Of a stretch of DNA of 64,000 nucleotides, positions 58,585 through 64,000 are shown one piece after another; positions within the stretch are counted from its first letter, which is position 1, and every line of letters starts with the position of its first letter. The notes beneath the pieces were generated by a model. That model was not told the origin of the DNA. It ran no database searches and saw only the letters and a program-made list of their open reading frames with translations. The stretch covers positions 1,621,297-1,685,296 of the forward strand of contig LNAC01000032.1 in the NCBI GenBank assembly GCA_002007465.1, written 5' to 3'. The position numbers were made by a program, and so were the translations under genes. Source of the DNA: Ailurus styani (Eukaryota > Chordata > Mammalia > Carnivora > Ailuridae).

Positions 58585-59031
58585 CTACCCCCCATGACCC
58601 CCTGCCCTGCCTCTCAAATTCCTCATATCAGAGAGATCATATGACAATTGTCTTTCTCTGATTGACTTATTTCGCTTAGCATAATACCCTCTAGTTCCAT
58701 GCACATCGTTGCAAATGGCAAGATTTCGTTTTCTTTGATGGCTACATAGTATTCCATTGTATATATATACCACATCTTCTTTATCCATTCATCTGTTGAT
58801 GGACATCTAGGTTCTTTCCATAGTTTGGCTATTGTGGACATTGCTGCTATAAACATTCAGGTGCACGTGCCCCTGAGGATCACTACCTTTTTGTCTTTAG
58901 GGTAAATACCCAGTAGTGAGATTGCTGGGTTGTAGGGTAGCTCTATTTTCAACTTTTGGGGGAACCTCCATACTGTTTTCCAGAGTGGCGGCACCAGCTT
59001 GCATTCCCACCAACAGTGTAGGAGGGTTCCT
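58585..59031 (-). pseudogene. L1 ORF2 C-terminal coding remnant
   Basis: From the L1 5' truncation the frame reads [19 protein letters not shown], then [19 protein letters not shown]. After one in-frame TGA near 58858 it continues MFIAAMSTIAKLWKEPRCP and MEYYVAIKENEILPFA. This is the ORF2 C-terminus including the cysteine-containing CWWEC motif. It contains neither the endonuclease nor the reverse transcriptase core, so it is inert. Confidence 0.92.
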
Positions 59032-59045
59032 CCAGGGTTATTTCT

Positions 59046-59279
59046 ATAGGAATTCACAATTAGCAGTAATTATTATAGGTTAACATTTTTTTGCTGGAGA
59101 AGATAAATTTGGTGCTAAGAGTGTTAAAGGGATTTTTACACATATTTTTGTTCTTTAGGTTTAACAATACTATAGGGGAAATGTGAATATATTTTTTCTT
59201 TTAATGGTCAAAAAACTTAGATAATATGAACAAAATTAACAAATAGAAAAATAATTGTTCTCCTTATTTCAGTTGCCCA
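59046..59279. other. unassigned AT-rich sequence
   Basis: Nothing recognised. Confidence 0.35.
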
Positions 59280-59837
59280 AAGAGAGCTACTATTAGCTTG
59301 TGAGCCTATGTTTCTAGCTTTTGTCTTTTTACAAAAATGGGTCTATATCTTATATAGTTTTTGTAACTGGCTTTGATTCATTTAGCTATATTTTGATAAC
59401 ATTTTCCATATCATTAATAGGCATTCTATTTTATAATTTTTAATAAGAGCTAGTATTCTTTGAATAATTTATTGACTGATGCTTCACTGTTGAATATTTT
59501 GGGGTTTCTCCTTTTTTATGACTGCATGTTTTATTGAGAGGAATCCTGTAGACAAATCTTTGAGTATATCCAAATTATTTCTTTAGGCTAAATTACTAAA
59601 AATAATATATCAAAGAATATGCACAAGTTGCTAAACTGCCCTTCAGAAAAGCCCCAGCACTTTTTACCCCCACTAATAATGTGTGAATGTGCCCAATTTC
59701 CTGTGAGTTTATATCATCATTATTAATCTGCCAATTTGATAAGAAAAAATACTGTCTCTTTGCTTTTTAAATTTGATCAAAGCATAGTTACCCAAATATT
59801 AGCAGTTCAAATCTTTTTTAAAAAATATGTCTATTGG

Positions 59838-60057
59838 GGGGTGCCTAAGTGGCTCAGTCAGTTGAGCACCTGTCTTCAGCTCAGGCCATGATCTCAACAT
59901 CCTGGGATCGAGCCCTGCATTGGGCTTTCTACTTGGCGGGGAGTCTGCTTCTCCCTCTCTCTCTGCCTCTTCCCCCACTGCTCATGCTCTGTCTCCGTCT
60001 CTCTCGAATAAATAAATAAATAAATAAATAAAATCTTTTAAAAAAGAAAATAAAAAT
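59838..60057 (+). mobile_element. Can-SINE
   Basis: Head 'ggggtgcctaagtggctcag', body 'atcctgggatcgagccctgc' and tail (AAAT)n 'aataaataaataaataaata'. An exact 16-bp duplication 'aaaatatgtctattgg' lies at 59822-59837 and 60058-60073. Confidence 0.96.
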
Positions 60058-60087
60058 AAAATATGTCTATTGGTCTTTCAGCTTTTA

Positions 60088-60271
60088 TTTATTTATTTTT
60101 AAAGATTTTATTTATTTATTTGAAACAGAGAGAGAGTGAGAAAGAGAGCACAAGCAGGGGGAAGGCTCTCCCCTGAACCAGGAGCCTGATGTGGGGCTCC
60201 ATCCCAGGACTCCAGGGTCATGACTTGAGGTGAAGATAGACATTTAACTGAACAAGCCGCCCAGGTGCCCC
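60088..60271 (-). mobile_element. Can-SINE, distal (A-tail) member of the composite block
   Basis: Tail 'aaagattttatttatttatt' and head 'gaacaagccgcccaggtgcc'. The right flank ('agatcccaacagttaa') does not repeat the left flank. Confidence 0.93.
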
Positions 60272-60282
60272 AGATCCCAACA

Positions 60283-60430
60283 GTTAAAAATGATGAAGAG
60301 GAAAAAGCACTGGCCTAGGAGTCAGAGTGATCTGTGTGCCAGTCCAGCTTGGCCTTGAAAGACTGTATTTCACTCAGTCACTTAACACCTATGGCCTTCA
60401 GTTTATCCATTGATCTAACAAAGGAGCTGA
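60283..60430 (+). mobile_element. MIR SINE fragment inside the composite block
   Basis: 'gcactggcctaggagtcaga' and 'cactcagtcacttaacacct' match the MIR 5' half (gcactggactaggagtcagg ... gggcaagtcacttaacctc). MIR is older than the surrounding L1, so its presence inside that L1 means it was carried in. Confidence 0.75.
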
Positions 60431-60691
60431 ACCAAGGACCTACTCTAAAGGAAATACTAGAAGGGTGTTCTACAAGAAAAAAAGAAAATAATTGCAGAGG
60501 GAAGGAAGAAATGAAGAACAATAAAAAGTATATATATAAAGCAACATTAATACATAAACACATATATGTCTAAAATTACAGACTTAAAATATAAAACAGT
60601 AACATTCAGAGAGATAAACAAAATAAAAATATTCTAAAGTCTCTGCACTGAACAGGATAGGGATAAAAATTCTATTACTGCATTGTTAGAT

Positions 60692-60876
60692 TTTTTTTTT
60701 TTTTAAGATTTTATTTGTTTGTCAGAGAGCACAAGAAGGCAGAGGAGCAGAGGAAGAGGGAGAAGCAGGCCCCCCACTGAGCAAGGAGGCCCTTGCAGGA
60801 CTCCATCCCAGGACTCTAGGGTCATGACCTCAGCTGAAGGCAGATGCTTAACCATCTGAGGCCCTCAGGCTCCCCA
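60692..60876 (-). mobile_element. Can-SINE, proximal (promoter) member of the composite block
   Basis: Long T-run at 60692-60706, 'aagattttatttgtttgtca', 'gactccatcccaggactcta' and a diverged head at 60876. Its left flank 'gcattgttaga' does not match its right flank 'gtcttttag'. Confidence 0.92.
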
Positions 60877-61000
60877 GTCTTTTAGCTTTTAAGAAATAAC
60901 CTGTTCATCTCTTCGTTTATTTTTCTATTTATGCTTTCGTGAGAACTTTGTATATATTCATTATATTTTTTCTCCCATTTGTTGACTTTTCAGTTTTATT

Positions 61001-61052
61001 TACAGTGTTTTCAGTATATGTGCTGCCGAAGCGAGCACTACAGTGTTTTCAG
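61001..61052 (-). ncRNA. tailless U6 snRNA retrocopy (5' 24 nt only), non-functional
   Basis: 61015-61038 is the exact reverse complement of the first 24 nt of U6 snRNA (starts gtgctcgcttcggcagcac). Both flanks are the perfect 14-bp duplication 'tacagtgttttcag' (61001-61014 and 61039-61052). The next two U6 nucleotides (ct) coincide with the duplication, which gives 2 nt of microhomology. There is no A-tail, and the remaining ~80 nt of U6 are absent. No U6 promoter is present, so it cannot be an active gene. Confidence 0.92.
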
Positions 61053-61151
61053 ATATGCGGATGATACAACTTCCAAGTGTTCAAATTATCATTCTTTTTC
61101 TTTTTGATTTTTTAACCTTTGAGGGACCTTATTTTTAAAAGACTCTCCATC

Positions 61152-61337
61152 TGGATCACTGGGGTGACTCAGTTGGTTAGGTGCCTAACTCTTGGTTTCC
61201 ACTCAGGTCATGATCTCAGGGTCATGAGATCAAGCCCTGCATTGGGCTCTACACTTGGCAGCAAGTCTGCTTGAGATTCTCTCCCTCTGCCTCTGCCCTT
61301 TCCCCCTGCTCGTGTTCTCTCTCTAAAGTAAATCTTT
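61152..61337 (+). mobile_element. Can-SINE
   Basis: Head 'ggatcactggggtgactcag', body 'gatctcagggtcatgagatc' and tail 'taaagtaaatctttaaaag'. The duplication 'aaaagactctccatc' / 'aaaagacttcccatc' flanks it (61137-61151 and 61338-61352). Confidence 0.93.
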
Positions 61338-61375
61338 AAAAGACTTCCCATCCTGTTTTATGTCAGATATTCAAT

Positions 61376-61490
61376 TGTTGATTCCATAAGTGTTTATTAA
61401 ATACCCACTCTATATATTCTCCTGTTCTTAATATGATAGATATGATGCTGAGCAAGATACATGTTTCTGTTGAAGAGAGTTGCCTTTTCA
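61376..61490 (-). mobile_element. possible L2 LINE terminus, antisense
   Basis: 'ccataagtgtttattaaata' and 'gatgctgagcaagatacatg' resemble the antisense L2 end (aatatttattgagcacct ... gcagtgaacaagacaga). Short and diverged. Confidence 0.45.
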
Positions 61491-62594
61491 GAACCTTTGG
61501 CCATTGAAACTTATCCCTTCTACTGATCTAGAAAGAAGTCATCACTGATGCCAGAACTGTTTCCTGATGGCACAGGGACACACTAGATATGAAGATCAAT
61601 TAAGGTATAGGGCTTAGTATCTCATTATTTTATCTCCCTTATGCCCTGAAAGGTATTTGTGTCAATTTCCCAGTCATTTTAAATGCAAGTTCTTGAATTG
61701 TGAGATGGGCAATGTATAAGAAATGATCTGAAAGCACTTAGAAACCGAGATGGGCAGATCTTATGGGTGGGATTGGAGGTTCAAGACTGAAGGTTGACTA
61801 AAGATGTAGTCAACATGCTCTGATGGATTTTATTTCATAAGGAAATATGAATGAGAGGAAGACAAAGTGGGAATCTAAACAGTGATGGGTGTTAAAAATT
61901 CTATGGTAGGTTTAGAAAAATAAGAGTTATAACTGTGTACTATACGATTTTGATGATAAGAATAATGACTTTAAAGTTGACTGAGGGAACTTTAAAACAA
62001 TATTTGAAGATGACGGCGGCTGCATGTAACTTAAATCTAATTAATCTTTCTTTGTGAACAGTCTTTGCCCTCAGATTTGATTGCATAAGCTGCATTTCCC
62101 CCAAATGATTCCTTTGTTAATCTTGCACATTTCCTTTATGCTGTCATAATTTCTTGAAAATTTTCTCACCATTTCTTTGTGACATTACATGTAAGTATTC
62201 CATTTGTAATATAGCCAAAGCATCACTTTTATGGAAACTAAATAGAACTTGTGGTAAAAAATAGAATACTGTATTTTTGCTACATTATCTCTTTCCTATA
62301 ACATTAACTATAAACTTGCTTCTTGTCTAGAAATTCAAATACTTCAATTGGAAATCTGTTTATTGCTAGCCTTTCCAAATCAGCTTGACATAACCTTCAT
62401 GTTAATGTGGATTTCTAGTTCCTTACTTGTTAAATCTACCTTTTCTCGAACAAAGCCATCATTCTTCTCCCTACCTATAAAATTCTACAAAAGATTTAAG
62501 TTGGTAGTTTTGACTTTACTATATTTTCCCTACTGCACATAAAACCTCTTAAAGGAAAACACTTTGTTAAAAATATTTAGGTCACTAGGAAATA
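61491..62594. other. unassigned sequence, possible conserved non-coding DNA
   Basis: No repeat recognised. 62010-62200 ('catgtaacttaaatctaatt' region) has a non-repetitive composition, but there is no direct evidence for function. Confidence 0.35.
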
Positions 62595-62825
62595 GTGTAA
62601 AATGATAATAGAGTTAACATTCACGGGGCATTTGCTGTGCCCTGTATGCCCTGAATGCTTTACATGGATTACCTCCTTTGGAGTAGTTATCACACCCATT
62701 TTACAGATAAGGAGACTGGGTGTTCGTAGGTTGAGGAACCTACCCAACATCACAAAACTGGGAAGTGCTGGAGCCAGAAATGAGTCATGACAGTCTGATT
62801 TCAAAATCCATATTTTTAATCACTA
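62595..62825 (-). mobile_element. MIR SINE, antisense
   Basis: 'gagttaacattcacggggca', 'gctttacatggattacctcc', 'ccattttacagataaggaga' and 'atttttaatcactacctaat' follow the antisense MIR in full order. Confidence 0.85.
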
Positions 62826-62976
62826 CCTAATATGGCCTCTAAATTATTTCGTTTGGTTTTCTAATCCTTCAGATTTTGCAGTTGACAGTGATTATGTAAA
62901 TATCCTGTGCTTGGAGTAGATTGGGAGGAAAGGATCATCTTATTTTTTATCTTATTGGTGAATTATATTTCTTTCT

Positions 62977-63166
62977 TTCTCCTTTTTTAAAATATTTTAT
63001 TTATTTATTTGACAGAGAGAGAGAGATTACAAGTAGGCAGAGAGAGAGGAGGAAGCAGGCTCCCTGCTGAGCAGAGAGCCCGATTCAGGGCTGGATCCCA
63101 AGACCCTGAGATCATGACCTGAGCTGAAGGCAGAGGTTTTAACCCACTGAGCCACCCAGGTGCCCC
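62977..63166 (-). mobile_element. Can-SINE (mustelid-type variant), antisense
   Basis: Tail 'aaaatattttatttatttat', 'gcaggctccctgctgagcag' and 'ttaacccactgagccaccca'. The duplication 'aattatatttctttct' / 'aattgtatttctttct' lies at 62961-62976 and 63167-63182. Young-looking. Confidence 0.96.
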
Positions 63167-63182
63167 AATTGTATTTCTTTCT

Positions 63183-64000
63183 ATCAGGTGTTTTGTGTTT
63201 TTCTAAGAATAAGAAGGTTTAGTGATCATTCAGAGAGTGAAAATGATTCATAATATCAAAGATATTTGAATTATATTTAAATTGCATCTGCCATATGGAA
63301 AAATATTTATTCAACTAAATAGGACAGGTTACTTCATCATCTTATGCAAAGCCTTACATCTGCATGGATTATGGGGCTCTGCACTTCAAGCAAGTGTTGG
63401 TATCATGAACAGAAGCACGCACTTGTCCAGAAGTATGGATTCTCAGCCTGTCTCCCTGTGTTTCTGAGCACATCTGCTTAACCATCACATTCTGCATTCA
63501 GCTTACCCAAGGCCGCCTTCTGGCTCACAGAGGCTTATCTGCAAGATAGCTTGGGTTTTAGGAACTAGGCATCAGCTTAAGCAACTTAGTGTTTCTATGT
63601 TTGCTTAAAGAAAAGTAGCACACCATAAATCGAGAACATTTTCAGGAAGTATCTGATGTTGATGTAGGGTCACAAAAATGCTGTCTAGAGTAACAAAAAG
63701 GCCTTCATGCCTGCACCTTCATATAGTGCTGGAAAGACATAGTTTACTGAAGTAGAGGCCTTCACAACAGTGATATACCATCTGTCCCTGGTGGATGTGA
63801 TCACTTCATCACTTCAAATGATTGCTATTTACATCTTAAAAAGTGAAACTGGTTGTTTACCTAAGGTAATATAATTTTGATTAACATAGTTCATCTGAGA
63901 GCAACTGCTCCCATAATCACACAGGAGAAAGAGCTGTTAGGAGTTCTGTAGCTTTGACAGGGCTGCTTCTTGGTTGGTGTGTTTATATAAAATTACAAAT
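63183..64000. other. unassigned sequence
   Basis: No recognised repeat. A GC-balanced part at 63380-63560 has a 61-codon plus-strand frame (63282-63467) with no family features. Confidence 0.35.

Larger units (their letters stand above)
58045..59045 (-). mobile_element. young 5'-truncated LINE-1 with putative 3' transduction
   Basis: An exact 14-bp duplication 'ccagggttatttct' lies at 58045-58058 and 59032-59045. Within it, 58379-59031 is antisense carnivore L1 ('gtctgtgaatcatcaggctt', 'gcaaatggcaagatttcgtt'). Its own A-tail is at ~58130-58146, split from the UTR by a SINE. The stretch 58059-58129 lies between the L1 tail and the duplication and is not L1. It ends in an A-rich string on the minus strand, as 3'-transduced flanking DNA would. 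Confidence 0.85.
60073..60891 (-). mobile_element. composite retroposed block: SINE - unique DNA with MIR - SINE in one target duplication
   Basis: 'gtctttcagctttta' (60073-60087) and 'gtcttttagctttta' (60877-60891) are a 14/15 duplication at the L1 breakpoints. Between them, reading the minus strand, are SINE head (60876) to tail (60692), ~420 bp of other DNA, and a second SINE head (60271) to tail (60088). Neither SINE has its own duplication. The whole 789-bp block therefore seems to have entered the L1 in a single event. Confidence 0.75.
59280..61143 (-). mobile_element. old LINE-1 (L1MC/ME-like) antisense, split by insertions
   Basis: Left part 59280-59837 ('gtaactggctttgattcatt', 'gctaaattactaaaaataat', 'ctaaactgcccttcagaaaa') and right part 60892-61143 ('aaataacctgttcatctctt', 'ttttttctcccatttgttga') follow one another in the L1 consensus. 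The interruption holds a SINE, then a composite block. The U6 fragment at 61015-61038 is a further insertion in the right part. Confidence 0.7.

Overview
This looks like mammalian nuclear DNA from a carnivore, most likely a musteloid (mustelid-type). The diagnostic signal is about 27 tRNA-derived Can-SINE copies or pieces. They have the head 'gcctgggtggctcag', the body 'tgatctcagggtcctggga', a (TC)n stretch and the tail 'caaataaataaataaaatc'. Several have the 'gggttaaagcctctgcc' and 'gcctgcctctctgcctact' variants, which I associate with mustelids (inference from memory of the family). L1 3' ends with 'gattcacagacctgtaccc' also fit Carnivora. The sequence is AT-rich, lacks long coding ORFs, and carries a 208-base assembly gap plus one isolated N.

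No confirmed protein-coding gene, tRNA gene or functional RNA gene is visible. The window reads as intergenic or deep intronic DNA. Reading frames of 60-160 codons are chance frames or decayed LINE-1 ORF2, apart from two weak exon-like blocks (3441-3539 and 44444-44632) with good acceptor signals but no identified protein.

Layout. 1-14,000: no SINEs and few repeats (L1M, L2, MIR and LTR relics), with a GC-rich patch near 1.6-1.8 kb. 14-32 kb: Can-SINEs, an MLT1 LTR, long L2 relics, and 5'-truncated L1s. 32.17-40.39 kb: one old, nearly full-length antisense L1M with several later insertions. 41.15-41.57 kb: pyrimidine microsatellite with the N gap. 42-54 kb: L2/MIR relics, SINEs and an old L1ME-like 3' region. 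54-61.3 kb: dense nest of L1s and SINEs. 61.3-64 kb: mostly unassigned.

The most interesting content is in the retrotransposition footprints. (1) Two 'tailless' retrocopies consist only of the first ~24 nt of a Pol III RNA, one of U6 snRNA (61015-61038) and one of a Can-SINE (23051-23073). Each sits between perfect 14-17 bp target-site duplications (TSDs), with 2-5 nt of microhomology at the truncation point. (2) A SINE / unique DNA with a MIR / SINE block (60088-60876) lies inside a single L1 between one 15-bp TSD pair. It looks like retroposition of a read-through SINE transcript. (3) A 5'-truncated L1 (58045-59045) has ~70 bp of apparent 3'-transduced sequence. (4) An L1 near 16.7-18.5 kb has two tandem 3' ends inside one TSD. 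A 62-bp exact duplication abutting a single N at 34229 is probably an assembly error.
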